Positions 1-11,480 of a DNA stretch of 64,000 bases are shown here, piece after piece (position 1 is the stretch's first letter; each line of letters starts with the position of its first letter). The notes under the pieces were generated by a model. That model was given only the letters and a program-made list of their open reading frames with translations. It was not told where the DNA came from and made no database searches. Origin of the DNA: Ornithodoros turicata (taxonomy: Eukaryota; Arthropoda; Arachnida; Ixodida; Argasidae); NCBI RefSeq assembly GCF_037126465.1, contig NW_026999326.1, positions 1,488,001 to 1,552,000 on the forward strand, in the 5' to 3' direction. The translations under genes and the position numbers were made by a program.

Positions 1-189
1 AGACCTCATTAATGGACGTACTCTGGAAACAACGTGACGGGATGCAGTCTTTTCGTGTTGTCTGCAACATTTGCCCATTGCTCAGGTTTATTTACCATGC
101 AGTTTGTCCACCAGCTTGCGTACATTTATGCTGTTCTATGAGTGATTGTAGGTCAAGTTATTGTCTTGCAACCACATTATTGACGAAAG

Positions 190-330
190 ATGGAAGTCAC
201 TGAAAAGTCTAGCCAGCCGTAGGACTCGAACCCACATCTTCTGGATTACCGGTCCAGGGCTCTACTAATTGAGCTAAGCTAACACACCTCCCCAGCGACT
301 TCCAAGGGTGCGTCATCGGAAGGGACAAAC
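190..330 (-). mobile_element. tRNA-derived SINE, Ruka-like
   Basis: Read on the minus strand, the segment has a pol III A box (TAGCTCAATTAGTAGAGC, complement of about 259-276) and a perfect B box (GGTTCGAGTCC, complement of 222-232). They flank a 5-bp anticodon-like stem CTGGA/TCCAG with loop CCGGTAA. Position 33 of the loop is C rather than U, which argues against a working tRNA. The tRNA-like part is embedded in longer non-tRNA sequence, as in SINEs. Ruka is a known tRNA-derived SINE of ixodid ticks; assignment to that family is from memory of its head. The exact ends were not determined. Confidence 0.65.
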
Positions 331-859
331 CAGCCACTCTCTCTTACTTATCCTCCTTTCACTCTTACATTTTTGCTCACTCATACACACATTCATACGA
401 CGGTATCGACGCAAGCGGCAACTGTTGAACATGAGAGAACTGATGTTCTGAAGCTGGAACACATAGAAAGGACAAATACATAAAAATACATTATTGTTTA
501 TTCGTTACCGTCATGCTTCCGGCTTCTAAGATCGATGCACTTGTCTTTGCTATACTATCTGATAGTAGTAGAGACAGATGAAGAAACACAATGTTGCAAC
601 ACAATTGTGTTTAATAAAGCTCATGTCTTGCAGCCACAGTAACCATTTTGTTGAGTGAAATGGTCAAGCCCACACATGCTCTGTTATATTTGTTGTTTAT
701 TATTATCCTATTACTGTTAAACTAATATGAATAATATAACTAATTATATACTATTATTATTCATTATTATTATTATACTGCATAGTCTTATACGTGGTTG
801 CAGATGCCCAGCGCAGGTCTCATATATCATACAGGCTACAAAGCACAAAAGCAAGGGAT
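331..859. other. no gene seen
   Basis: This is AT-rich intergenic sequence with a degenerate ATT/TAT-rich patch at about 690-780. I see no coding pattern, RNA gene or clear transposon terminus. The equivalent is 20579-21106. Confidence 0.6.
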
Positions 860-960
860 AATGGTGTGTGGGGGGGATATGTTTATTATATTATAAAATA
901 GTAGGGAAAGGTTAGCCTGTGCTATGGTGGCTTGCTATTCCCAGGAAAGAAAGAAAAGGG
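860..960 (-). repeat. 3' end of a retroposon family (polyadenylation-type tail)
   Basis: On the minus strand this reads as a 3' end with AATAAA next to a short C-rich tail. A clearly related but diverged copy lies at 19100-19200, sharing the G-run, the tttatta block, and the gttagc..tg..c.atgg.gg.ttgctat block. An identical duplicate is at 21107-21207. Recurrence at unrelated flanks indicates a dispersed repeat. No open reading frame is attached, so the family is not identified. Confidence 0.5.
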
Positions 961-3229
961 AACGACACACCAAAGAAAAACAAGTGGTGTAAGGTTTTTA
1001 ACAAAAGCTCTGTCTTTTCAATGCAGTCAACTTTTGATTAAACACAAGCTTTCGTGGTGACAATGAAAGCACCACCAGGTCAATCAACACAGCCCCTTTT
1101 GGTTACGTTGATATAATGTATGTCTGTACGTATGCAGGTGTTGGAAGGTGGGTGCAGGAGAATACTTTCCTCTTGATCGCAGGGCTTTGGGGGAACGGCC
1201 CCCTTTTCGTACATAGGGATTAGACAGGGCACCTGATATTCTTTCATAAGGCACATTTTTTTACAGGATTTACATGCATTTTGATTACTACAGGTAGCGT
1301 CCATTAAATGAGAAGGATCTGTTATGTGTCATCAATATGTTTACTAATAGAATCACTACCCCTCCTGATACCAAAAATACCTAACTTTGGCCTGACATCA
1401 TGTGACTCCTACCAGAAGTCTGTTTACTACAATTTACAATATTGCAGATTAGATTTCAAAAAGTGCAGCTGCTACATGGAATAAACGGCCAAAGTGTAAA
1501 CACCCTATTTAATTGTTACTCCTTTTGTTGCCCACGTTCCATTTCTTTTGGACTTCTTTCGTGAAGGTCCCCAGACTGAATAATTAATAAACAGTTGGTG
1601 CTATTATAGAGCTTTCTTATCGCTAAAGATGAGTTGAGCATTGAGTGGCTTATTTGCATATGCTCACTAATTAAATAAATATCTTATCTTTTGAATTTTA
1701 CTTTGGACACTTTTGGGTAAGTACCTGGGCCTGCTTTAACTAGACTTCTGCTAGGGTCTTAACCTTGAGGAATTCCCTTTCGCGCAGCCTTCGTAGTGCT
1801 TTTGGCACATGCTACTGACACAAACTTTCCTAAAAGCGAAATGCACTGCCAGAGCTGTGTCAAAGGAAATGCTTCAAGGTTAGCATCCTAGCAGAAGTTT
1901 CTTGCAAGTGGGCCCGTACATCCAGCAAAAAATATTCTGAGAACGAACTGCATTGACACTCAGTGACTTTTTCGAGTTATTAGTCGGATTCTGTTGACAT
2001 ATTTCTTGCGTGAAGCGTTGTACAAATGTGCTGTTTGGCTGCTGTCAGTTGTGAGTTTATCCGCGTGGCTCACACATAGAGGGCAGAAATTAAGGGTCAC
2101 ATGGAAGATACGCTTCGCTTTTCATTCGTCTTCTCTACCGAACTGGTGCACAGCACTCGTGTCGTCTCATGATGCAAACGTACTGTCTCACCTGCGAAAT
2201 GACAACATAGCCGTTGCTGTTTACAAGTCAGGTAGAGAAGGATTTCAAAGCATGCCTTGTGGCTGTTCTTTAAGCAGTGTTCACAGAGACCAACAGACCA
2301 ACTTGGAGGCGGTGCCATCTGCGTATACACAAGTACCAACTATAGGCAGCTCCGTAGACAAACTATCTCGCATCATCTCATTTCACCAAGGGAACAACAT
2401 TCTCTTAAGAAATGCCAACTGGAATGCTTCTGCGACTTTAACCTTTTAAGAACTATTATTGCTCAGCTAAACCTGCACAATTCGTAACCAATGCAATCTA
2501 ATAATAGTAGTACGGCACTATGACACAAATAAAATTGCATCACCATTGGAAGTGAGGGCATAAGTCATGTGACAACGCTCTTCTCGCTGACTTGCCAATG
2601 CACAACCAATTTCTGAAGGTTTCGTTCGGTGACAGATTACCTACAACTTGAGTCTGTCATGAATGTGCAGTTGGTGCAGAAAGTTGGCCTGTGTGAATGT
2701 TGTCTTATCCTTTGTCACCCTTGTTTGTGTGACAGACAAATGAACATGCGATAGATACGTCAAGTGAGCTGAGTAAGAGAGCTTTGGACACTGCTCTGTA
2801 CAAAACATGTGTAAATTGTAACCAACTGATAACTTGGAAAAATCACGAATTGCCACCATGGTTTTTTTAATATTTTCACTGAAGGTTCCGATACGTAAAA
2901 TAGACATTCCAAAAGTGTCACAAGTAAAAATTAAATGTTAGAATTTTCATTTAATTAGCGAGCATATACAAATGAGCCATTGCCTGCACAGTTCATGGCA
3001 CCGCACTCTTAAGTTTACGGAGGTCTAACCTGCACTAGTGCAACCCAGCTTAAGACATACAGAATTAATTTGCCAGTTTCGATTGAAATACATGTGTCAA
3101 GGGCGAACAACACACACTTGTTTCCTGACTGTAGGTCCTTTATGCCAAAGAAGAGCTCGATACAGCGACCGCCAGTCCTCAAAGTAAGTCTCACCCATAA
3201 GTCTCACCCAAATGTCAAGGCAATGCTGC
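961..3229. other. no recognised gene
   Basis: The longest open frame is 1994-2449 on the plus strand (151 codons). Its translation resembles no domain I know and contains no motif, and overlapping frames on both strands are similarly open. I treat it as chance. The equivalent in the right copy is 21208-23476. Confidence 0.5.
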
Positions 3230-3270
3230 TCGATTACAATCTCTCTCTCTCTTTATTACAAATATCCAAT
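3230..3270 (-). repeat. retroposon 3' tail with (GA)n and AATAAA
   Basis: On the minus strand the sequence reads GGATATTTGTAATAAAGAGAGAGAGA, split here as TTTGTAATAAA plus a short GA microsatellite. A polyadenylation signal followed directly by a simple-repeat tail is usual for CR1/RTE-like 3' ends. No coding part can be tied to it. The equivalent is 23477-23517. Confidence 0.35.
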
Positions 3271-4137
3271 TATTACATTATTCTTTATTTGACACAACAT
3301 TTTAATTTATTTAATTATTTTATTTTATTAATTTGTTGCGCTTGTTGATGTAACAAATATAACAAAATTTACAAAAAATTCCTAGAGTATAATAACTATT
3401 GGGACCTGTCTACTAGTGTGTGCTGACATTTGTAAGTACTTATTATCTGTATAGAGATATAATAAGTACAGCATGGTCTTCACTTTTGCATTCAAATACA
3501 GGTAGCCTGTTTGCGTTCCTGCCTTCAGTGTATGTCTCAGCCTTAGCATGACACAGCGTATAGACAGTTCAGTACAGTGGATCAATTCTACGCACCCTGT
3601 TTACTCACAGCATATGAATTATCAGTGGAGGCTCCTTAATGAAAACTGTTTGACGCAAGAAACTTTTTTGATGTGCTTCGAATGTGGGTCGAGGCACACA
3701 CTACATCAGACAGGGAAAGAACGACATTGACATTAACAGTGCGACTGGACATACTGTTCCTTGTGTGACAGTTTCCGAACGTTCAAATTAACAGTTGTCG
3801 CCCTCTTGCTTTATATGGCATAATACATCCTCCGAATATCTGTCTGGTTTCGACTATAACTTCGTAACGTTCCGTCACATCTACAGACCAAGGGCTAGTC
3901 AAATTTGACCCACCCTTCCTGGTAATCCAAACACATAGTAAAGAACTTCAAAATTACGTGCGTGTTCCAACCTAACCTTGTTGTTCAGCACATTTCACCA
4001 CCCTCCGCCCTGCCAAGTGGGCGGTGCGTACAATTTACAAATAGCCCCCGTCGGCGTCGGCGTCCGTACAGCAAACGCATCGGATGTTCGGGGTTTTCTG
4101 CCGCCACCGCTCTTCTGTACCGGTCACGGTTTCGAAA
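3271..4137. other. no recognised gene
   Basis: The sequence is AT-rich up to about 3960, then turns GC-rich (about 4000-4137) with a GTCGGCGTCGGCGTCC patch. No domain was recognised in any frame. The GC-rich part ends exactly at the 17-bp direct repeat described separately. The equivalent is 23518-24384. Confidence 0.5.
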
Positions 4138-4154
4138 TACGCCTCCCGTCTTCA
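4138..4154 (+). repeat. 17-bp direct repeat, left member
   Basis: TACGCCTCCCGTCTTCA occurs here and again at 9918-9934. The GC-rich sequence to its left and the sequence after the second member are separated by 5.76 kb of much more AT-rich DNA, as expected for a target-site duplication around a large insertion. No matching inverted termini are visible just inside. The right-copy pair is 24385-24401 and 30165-30181. Confidence 0.5.
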
Positions 4155-4265
4155 TTTGAAAAAAAAATTCGTAACTTTCAATATCCACGACATAGAGAAT
4201 TCGCATTACGTTATAGTGTATATAGAAAATATCAATCCATTCGATTAAATTCTCTGTCATCATGA

Positions 4266-4301
4266 AAGCTTTAGCTCGTCAAAGTGAGCGAGCTAAAGCT
4301 T
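4266..4301. other. perfect 13-bp stem-loop
   Basis: The arms AAGCTTTAGCTCG (4266-4278) and CGAGCTAAAGCTT (4289-4301) are fully complementary around a 10-base loop. Its role is unknown. It lies at the left edge of the AT-rich block, 112 bp inside the direct repeat. The duplicate is 24513-24548. Confidence 0.6.
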
Positions 4302-5450
4302 GCGTATTGTGAAATTACACATTCTACAATATTGATCGTAAATCGCAACACCTGTTCAAACTTTAATTAAACTCTTACTGATGTGTGGTAGTCTCCACTT
4401 CCCCTGAATGTGAATCGATAAATTTTAGCAGTTAAGCCACAATCAAATATCTTGTATGGTATGTGTGACTATATCTTTTAAAAAATGCAAGAAATTTCGT
4501 GCAGTTTTGACTTTGAAAATTTAAAGAAGAAAATGATCTTTAGTGTGGAGTTTGCGTTTTACCACGTTATGAGCTAAGAACTTATAAAATTAAAGTATGG
4601 CCGTTCCATTCCAGGATGCTATGACACTAAAATAAGGTAATAATTTTTCAGGATGACTGCGGGAAACCTCGAGTACATTTTGTGAATTGGATCTACGTTT
4701 ATGTGTGACCTGTGCTGATCTGCTTATTATTATTAATATAACATATATTCCATTGTGTTTATGCATAATGCTCATCTTCATTTTGGTTAAGTATTTCTGA
4801 TGACGGTTGTGTGATCCGCTTCTCCCAAAATCTGATTGCCACTTAGAAATTATTTCATATACGTTTGTGTGCCGTGTGTTACAAAGATTACGTGATTAGA
4901 AATATAGACTTCGCCTGCACATCATGGTTCTAAAATCCTCCATTTGCATCGCGACATTTGATAATAGATTCCTTTCAACATATATTGTCAAAAGATGTTA
5001 TAGACATACTTTGAATTATACATTTGTCGTTTGCTCATGCATAAGAGGGCTCAACTATTTGAGAAATATACATGCATTGTGGAATTTTATTCCTGAAATA
5101 TGATAAGTTTTCACAAAGGATTAGTGACCGTTTTTTGTAATCATAGACTGATGTATCATGCCTCTAAATTTCAATGACCGATCCTTCTCCGGCAATTCTA
5201 TCCTTGGGGTGTTGAACTTGTACAGAGTGTAGTCGGGTGAAACCTATTTGATGGTCAGCTCTGATTCCATATGAGAATTCTTATACACAGTGTGGAATAT
5301 TCGTTTCCTTAGCGATCACTGTTCTCAGTCTAGCCATGCTAAATGCAAAGTGTTTTTCATTGTGATGCGTAGAATTCATTATAATGATGACAAAGATAAC
5401 ATTTATTATTTCAGTTCTATGCTTGTTTATTCCGATAAATTCCAATTGTC
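4302..5450 (-). other. AT-rich region with short protein-like fragments
   Basis: No long frame is present. On the minus strand two short stretches (about 5230-5110 and 4980-4890) read like real protein rather than random codons. They could be exons or remnants of the same gene set as 5451-6266. Neither carries a motif I recognise. The equivalent is 24549-25697. Confidence 0.25.
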
Positions 5451-5723
5451 CTATTCCAATCTCTTAAGTTTTCGTTTGTTGTCTTGATTGATGAATTCGG
5501 AATGTATTACATAATGATGTCTTATTATTGGTTGCTTGAATCCAGCGTTGATTAATGCAACCGATACGTTGTCGCCGCATTTGTATCGCTTCAGCAACTT
5601 GCACTTTGTTGCGATAAACTTGCAGAATCTCTTATTGATGTTTCCTTTCTTTGTATGAAGATTCTTGAATGGCGTACAAGACCGTATCAGATGAAAATCG
5701 TCCGGTGGTCCACCGGAGTTCAT
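5451..5723 (-). CDS. unrecognised 90-aa basic ORF
   Basis: The ORF is lysine- and arginine-rich and begins MNSGGPPDDFHL. It lies one codon beyond, and in the same frame as, the stop of the upstream putative gene (stop at 5727-5729), so the two might once have been continuous. In the right copy the start ATG is changed to ATC by the c-to-g difference at 5721/25968; there the frame is otherwise open over 25698-25970. I cannot assign a function. A decayed viral or host gene is possible. Confidence 0.25.
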   Translation of the reverse strand: MNSGGPPDDFHLIRSCTPFKNLHTKKGNINKRFCKFIATKCKLLKRYKCGDNVSVALINAGFKQPIIRHHYVIHSEFINQDNKRKLKRLE

Positions 5724-5726
5724 ACG

Positions 5727-6266
5727 TTAGTTGAGTTTCAATAAGTGATGATACATCAGACCTTGCACGACAATGTTGAACTTCTGCTCATTCGACATCG
5801 TTGCAAGAACTGGTAGAAGAAAATAATTGCGTTGCCGTTGTAGTTGAACATATCATTTGATAAGATTTTACGTACTTTCCATCTCAGATATGTGTAATTT
5901 CAACAAATCCGTAATGAATCGTGCGATATAGACCGCTTGTATACGATAATTTGATCTCACTGCTTTCTTGATGAATGCAATGCCCATTGCAATGATTACA
6001 ATTACATCTAGTCTACTGTGTTTCAATTCTTCGTTAGCAAACCTCAAAAACTCCGCCATCAATCCCAGTGGCTCTTCCGACGTTGTTGTGCAGATATTTT
6101 TATAAGTATTGTAAATTCGGTATATAAATTCTTGCACCTTCAATTCTATAGTTTGCACCATATCTCCGAATACGACCATGTCTAGGACGTATTGAAATGC
6201 AGCGATAATGAAATCGTTTCGCGGCTCTTCTTTTTCGAAGCAGTTTCTTTTATCACATCTTCCCAT
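5727..6266 (-). CDS. putative two-exon gene, 157 aa, function unknown
   Basis: Exon 1 (6266-5876) encodes about 130 residues, mostly helical in character and rich in Ile, Val and Phe. It starts at an ATG in good context (tcATGGGA). A donor (GAAA/GTACGTA) and a pyrimidine-tract acceptor (TTCTTCTACCAG) bound a 66-bp intron (5875-5810). Exon 2 (5809-5727) continues in the only frame of that exon that stays open to TAA. The joined length is exactly 158 codons including the stop, so phase agrees, which is modest evidence for a real intron. The part near MVVFGDMV and the hydrophobic stretch after it recall Bcl-2-like helices only faintly, and I do not claim that family. Confidence 0.35.
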
Positions 6267-7043
6267 GACTTATGGTAACGAGTACAAAATCCGACCATCT
6301 CTTCAATGTAGTGCAATTGTCTCTTCTGTTTTCAAGTGCGCGTCTACACTTAATTAAAAGCATATCTATGCTTATTTTGTCGTTTAAAAATTTATTATCG
6401 GGTTTAGAATGCTATTAATATCCACCTGCCGTGAGAATTGTGGAAAATGATTTACAAAAGGATATGATGAGTGAGAAAAAAAATGTGTGCTTTCAATGAT
6501 TCTATGTACAAGACCACGCTAGAATCCTGCCTTCTATTACTTCATGTTGATGTTGGGGTCGTCGGCTTTCATCACTAACTTTATCGCTTGAACTTCGCGA
6601 GTTGATCTTGTTTATTCATTGAAATGACAAGTTTCTATACAGATTCTGCGGTGCATTCACACTGCTTACTTAGAAATGACTTGTCTGAATTAATTATTGT
6701 TTTGTTTCAGGTTCCATTGATATTCTATGAGTTGGGCATTATGCATGGATTCAAGGGTCGTCACGACCGTTCTTGGGCACCAATAAAACATTATTACTAT
6801 TATTATTATTATTATAGTTTTATTTGCTTGTCCATAAACAGCGCGATGGCCTTCTAATATGGTACAATGGTTAGTACAAAACAGTGGAACATGAATTAGT
6901 AAAACATTATACAATAAAAAACGTCAATGTCACAAATTTCATTATTATAAAGACGCTGCACACGGGCCAGAGGACTTAGTCAGCTAAATCTCGGAACATT
7001 AAAAACACGACACTGGCGGAAAGTTCTCATTGGTGCATGAAAA

Positions 7044-8348
7044 CTAATTGATTCGATCGATCAAACACTGGCTATCGAAAATGGCATGAACGCATTTGCA
7101 CAAAAATATAATGTCTGGACTTTTGCGTCTCGTAACCAACGTTTCTATATTGCAATGACTCAGTATTCTGTTATACTCATAAAAATATTGTCTTCCAAGG
7201 TATCTACCAAAGTAAATTCTGATAAATCGGCGTTGTACATTTTCCATTGTCAATGCCAAAGCATTTCCAATACAACTCCATACAACACAGCAGTACTCTA
7301 GCTTTTGCAAGACTAAAGAACCATATAATCTCATGAGACAATGAGGATCGCTGAATCCACGCGTGACCCTTGAAACGGATCCCAGCACAGAGTAAGACGT
7401 GCGAATAATATAGTTAACATATTCTACAAATTTCAACTTACTGTCTACGAAAACACCCAGGTCGCGAGTTACAAGTGATCTCTTCAAAGGGGTATCCCCC
7501 AGCATATACGGGAAATCAACCGAAGAACGTTTCCTGGTAAAAGACATTACACATGTTTTCGATGCGTTTAAAATTACTCCGTTTTGTCCTCACCATAATT
7601 TTACCTTGTTAATTTCACTTTGAAGAATAAGGCAATCATTTATCGAAGTTATAGGCATGTAAAACTTAATATCATCAGCGTACAGCACTGTCTTCGCAAA
7701 ATTTAAGTTAAAACATAAGTCGTTAATAAATACGTTAAACCAAAGAGGCCCAAGTATTGAGCCCTGGGGAACCCCATGTACAGCTCAATATGGTTGCGAC
7801 AAACAGCCAGACACACGTACGAAGTTCTTTCTATGTGTAAGATAGTCTAAGAAAAATGAACAGAGAGGATCACTAACACCATAACAATTTAACTTTGACA
7901 CAAGGGCATGGTGCAAAACTAGATCGAGAGCCTTTGAACAATCAAAATAGACACAGTCAACCTGACCGCCTTCCTCAAATACAGGACGTACATCACTCAA
8001 AAAGCAAACCAAGTTAGATTCAGTGGACCTGGCCCTGATAAAACCATGCTGATGCGGTACGATTTTGCGTTTAAAATAATGCGTGGGGCGGTTACACAGA
8101 GTGATTTCGAAAACCTTGGCAAAGGCAGATGACAGTGATACTGGACGGTAGTTTTTAACATCACATTTGTTCCCAGACTTATATACGGGAATAACAATGG
8201 CATTCTTCCAAAGTTTAGGGAATCGGCATGTCGATAACGATAAGTTAAAGACATGTGTCAGGGGAACCACAAAAAGCACAGCACAGCCCTTGATAATGTC
8301 GAAGGCTAAGGACATTTTCGACTTAAGCATCTGGATTGCAGTCAGCAC
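7044..8348 (-). pseudogene. reverse transcriptase domain of the non-LTR element
   Basis: One frame runs from 8348 to 7044 with stops at 7787-7785 and 7592-7590. It shows the classic order: fingers block with NYRPVSLSS, then VYFDCSKALD, the GVPQGSILGPL block just after the first stop, the catalytic YADD (complement of 7671-7682), and a C-terminal thumb-like region (7547-7044) with VTRDLGVFVD. It would copy element RNA at nicked target DNA. A frameshift near 8456 separates it from the endonuclease part; a linker frame at 8575-8390 lies between. Catalytic residues are present but no full-length product is possible. Confidence 0.85.
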
Positions 8349-8647
8349 TTCAGAGGAATCAATGAAAGGTACATGGAGGTAATCATCAGTTATTGAAATA
8401 GGTGTACATGCCTCTTGTAAGGCGTAAACCGAAGAAAAATGATCCGCAAAAGCGTTGAAATGTCAGGAGGCAAATCCCTCCTATTTCCAGAAGGGTCATT
8501 AACATGTGTGATACTTTCGCGGTTGGAACCTAGTTCCTTCGTATAGCGCCAAAACTCTCGCGGGTTACGAACCAAGTTATTTTATACCGACGATACAAAG
8601 CCTTCGCTTGTTTTCTATGTGTGCTGTATATTGCGTACGAATCAACA

Positions 8648-9445
8648 TCACATAATGCTCTGAAACGACGATGGAACTTCAGTTTTTTTACGTAGCACAC
8701 GCCGAAGTTCGGCAGAAAACCAAAAGGGATAATTTTTTATCCTTGCACAACTCCTAGTGACATAGACATCAATACCTTTTTGAACAGCAGAGGTGAACAA
8801 TTCGACAGCAATGTCCGCATCGGATGTGTCAAGAACTGCAGACCAGTCCAAACATTCAAAATATCGATACATGCCAAGGTAATCGCCCTTGGCGAACTTG
8901 TAAGTGATTTTATCAAATCTATTGGACGGCGTTGAAGTAAGGCGCAAGGATAACAAAAAAGGAACGTGCCACACGTCCTCTCTCACCAAATGTTCTCTGA
9001 CAGTTTCGATACTTTCCACGTCGCAGTTTGTGAGGGCCAGATCTAATACGTGCCCTGCACCATTTTGGAATGTATTCAACTGTCTTAAAGACAGTAAAGG
9101 CAACAGAACAAGATAAGAGTCTGGCTTGGACGCAGATCTATCCTCAGAAAGTGAGACACGACGTGGAACAGTCAAGTCAATGTTGGGGACGTTAAAATCC
9201 CCGAGGCACAACACACGATATTTAATGGTGTCTAGGCATTTGCTCAGATCCTCCAGTTGACAGACAAAATCATGGCCATTTACATTTGGTGCAAAGTAGC
9301 AACAACCTACTATCAGATTTGGTTTATCTCTTGTACAGATTTCAACCCACACGCTTTCTTTACAAACTTCAAGGTCGTTACGACGAAAACCAGAGTGAGT
9401 TTGCTTAACAGCAATAAGGACACCGCCCCCAAAATTTGCGTCCAT
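8648..9445 (-). pseudogene. APE-like endonuclease domain of the non-LTR element (5'-truncated)
   Basis: The frame remains open upstream to about 9500, so the MDANFG start is not the true start. GGGVLIAV, the CCYFAP block and LGDFNVPNI are the standard central motifs of exonuclease-III-like LINE endonucleases. The N-terminal catalytic part (the TETW motif) is missing through 5' truncation. After about 230 residues the frame runs into the region linking to RT and ends at 8648. Confidence 0.8.
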
Positions 9446-9511
9446 AAGATGATACTCACGGTCCTGCCGAAAAACGTTATAACTTGATGGGATATATTCT
9501 CTAGTTATGTA

Positions 9512-10156
9512 TTATGTATATATCTAAATTATGCATTAATTGTGTCTGTCCATTTCCTCTATAGGAAAACTTTTAAATATTTCTCGCTTGCTTAGAAAGT
9601 TACTGCCTGAAATAATTATTGTCTTGTATTTATTTCAAGTGGTCACTCAATTGACATGAGTAAAAATTGTTTGTTGTAAAAAAAGAAGTGAAGATTGTTT
9701 CGCTATTGCATGTATCTGTTGTTTACGTGATGGCTAGGAGCTGCAGGTGTGGCTCTCTATTAATGCTAGCTGTTGATTGTGATGTTTCTCATTATTTCCT
9801 TATGTCTATGCTATTACTTAATGAGAAATTGATTAATTAAAAGTCGCGTGTTGTTGGAATAATCGACTTATCTTCCCTATTGTGCTCGAAATGTTCATAA
9901 CTGTCACAAAACAGGCGTACGCCTCCCGTCTTCAACAAAGCAGTGCAGATATTATTAGATCTGGTTGTTGGCTAGGATCGTGCTTTCATTTCGTGCTTTC
10001 AAGTTCATTTTTATCATATCTATTTTCTGTGTTGGATTCATAAAAGAAAGTAAGGTTTGTACTGTCTGTTAGAATGAAAATTATATAGTGTTCGATTATA
10101 TTATGTCACGAGGATGATTTTATGATAGTTAAAATGATAGATTATTATCCTCCTCT
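9512..10156. other. no gene seen; right 17-bp direct repeat at 9918-9934
   Basis: AT-rich intergenic sequence. The second member of the TACGCCTCCCGTCTTCA pair is at 9918-9934. No coding signal was recognised. The equivalent is 29759-30403. Confidence 0.5.
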
Positions 10157-10482
10157 GTTGTTTTGATTAAGAATAACTTCTTTGATTAAATGTGGTGTTA
10201 TAGATTTTATTTCCTCTTGTGTTCGTGTCGTTCTTGTCGTTCGTGTCCCAAGGTCTTCCGGGATCTCTGCTGTTCACAATTAATTACATACATCTATCTG
10301 AACCTGTAATTAAAGCTCCACTATGGTGGTCACGTATAGGAATATTACACTTTTTATAATAAAACTTGTAATTTTGATTGTAATCGTATAAGAATATCTT
10401 CTTTGATTAAATGGAGTGTTATAGATTTTATTTCCTCTTGTGTTCGTGTCGTTCTTGTCGTTCATGTCCCATGGTCTTCCAT
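10157..10482 (+). repeat. diverged direct repeat, ~95 bp, two copies 230 bp apart
   Basis: 10157-10260 and 10387-10482 share a long block beginning AAGAATA-CTTCTTTGATTAAATG and running through TTATTTCCTCTTGTGTTCGTGTC to the GTCTTCC block, with scattered substitutions. An acceptor-like TTTTCTTTCAG followed by AATAAA occurs downstream (10669-10706), so a decayed gene end is possible. The equivalent is 30404-30729. Confidence 0.5.
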
Positions 10483-10979
10483 GGATTCAAGCATGGTTAT
10501 TGATGTTAAAATGTACCTTTTTCAGATTATACAGTGCGGCCGCAGTACTGAATGTATTATTGAATGCGAATATAGTTTCCTATAATAATAAGTCATCCTT
10601 CAGGTCGTTGATGCAGGGCTCTGTAATTGAACAATTGGTAAGCAATGTGATGAATGTTGATATTATGTTTTCTTTCAGAAACTGATGACTGGATATAGCG
10701 AATAAATGATGTACATTCTTTACATGTACTGTGTTGTGTTTTTATTTATTCTGTTACAGCTGGGGAACGTTTTTCGGCTTGGTTTTTCTCCTTCACCTGA
10801 TTGGCATCACAATTAGCATTACAATTGGCACAATTCCCAGCACTATTGGCCTTAATAACTGTATTTCAACTTGTACTTTTTGTGTATGACTCCTCTTTGC
10901 ATGTCCATACTTGCATGTAATCCACCCACCGCGAAAGAAGTCGACCCAGGCTGAAAAATGTGCGAGGGTAAGCGCTCAA
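10483..10979. other. no gene seen
   Basis: The GCGGCCGC motif at about 10537 and the AATAAA after an acceptor-like site at about 10680 are the only notable marks. No domain was recognised. Confidence 0.4.
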
Positions 10980-11170
10980 GCAGCCCTCCGGCCACGCACC
11001 CCCACCGATAAGCGCCTCCAACCTCGCGCCGCCCGCGGGCGCAGGAAAACATACGCGAGTGAAGTCGGCCCTGCCGCTGTGAGGGTTCGAACCAGGCACC
11101 TAGGGTCCGTACTGGACCACATCTATTACTACTTCCATGCTTGCCAGTTGGACCACTACACACCCTGGCT
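10980..11170 (-). mobile_element. second tRNA-related SINE-like segment
   Basis: The minus strand holds a perfect B box GGTTCGAACCC (complement of 11083-11093) and, about 50 bases upstream, an A-box-like GTAGTGGTCCAACTGG (complement of about 11137-11152). Spacing is longer than in a tRNA. The 3' part is GC-rich (the complement of 10990-11060). I read it as a tRNA-derived SINE different from the one at 190-330. The equivalent is 31227-31417. Confidence 0.4.
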
Positions 11171-11480
11171 GAGATGAACTGAACGCATTTGTCGCTGCTG
11201 CTGTGCTGTACAACCCACAAACCAGCTCCAATACAAAGAACAGACCCTGATAGGAAAGAAAGCTTCCAGCACTTACAGCTTCCAGGAGTCTAAAAGCCAC
11301 GAGATAGACAAAGCAAAATTCTTGGACAGCCTTAGATGTGGGATTTTCGTGAAAAACATTGTATGTTGATGTGTAAGGTATATATGGGAAAGGAAGCTAA
11401 ACATCATTGCCTCACGCAAGAGTTAGTTATCTCGGCCTGACGGGAGGAATCACGTGTTACGTGACCTTCTGACGCCATCC

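Larger units (their letters stand above)
6791..9511 (-). mobile_element. defective APE-type non-LTR retrotransposon (Jockey/CR1-like), left copy
   Basis: On the minus strand the order is endonuclease, linker, reverse transcriptase, 3' UTR, AATAAA (complement of 6819-6824), and an (AAT)n tail at 6815-6791. The element is 5'-truncated near 9511, just upstream of the GGGVLIAV endonuclease block, so there is no ORF1. At least one frameshift and two in-frame stops disable it. The clade is not resolved; the EN motifs and the YADD reverse transcriptase are typical of the Jockey/CR1 group. Confidence 0.85.

Noticed and set aside
190..330. A functional tRNA gene
   Set aside because: The loop lacks U33, no clean acceptor stem is seen, and the tRNA-like part is embedded in longer SINE-type sequence.
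1994..2449. A 151-codon gene
   Set aside because: No motif, no splice or start context of note, and opposite-strand frames are equally open.
5876..6266. A Bcl-2-like protein
   Set aside because: A weak BH3-like MVVFGD and a hydrophobic BH1-like stretch are visible, but the NWGR and GGW signatures are missing.
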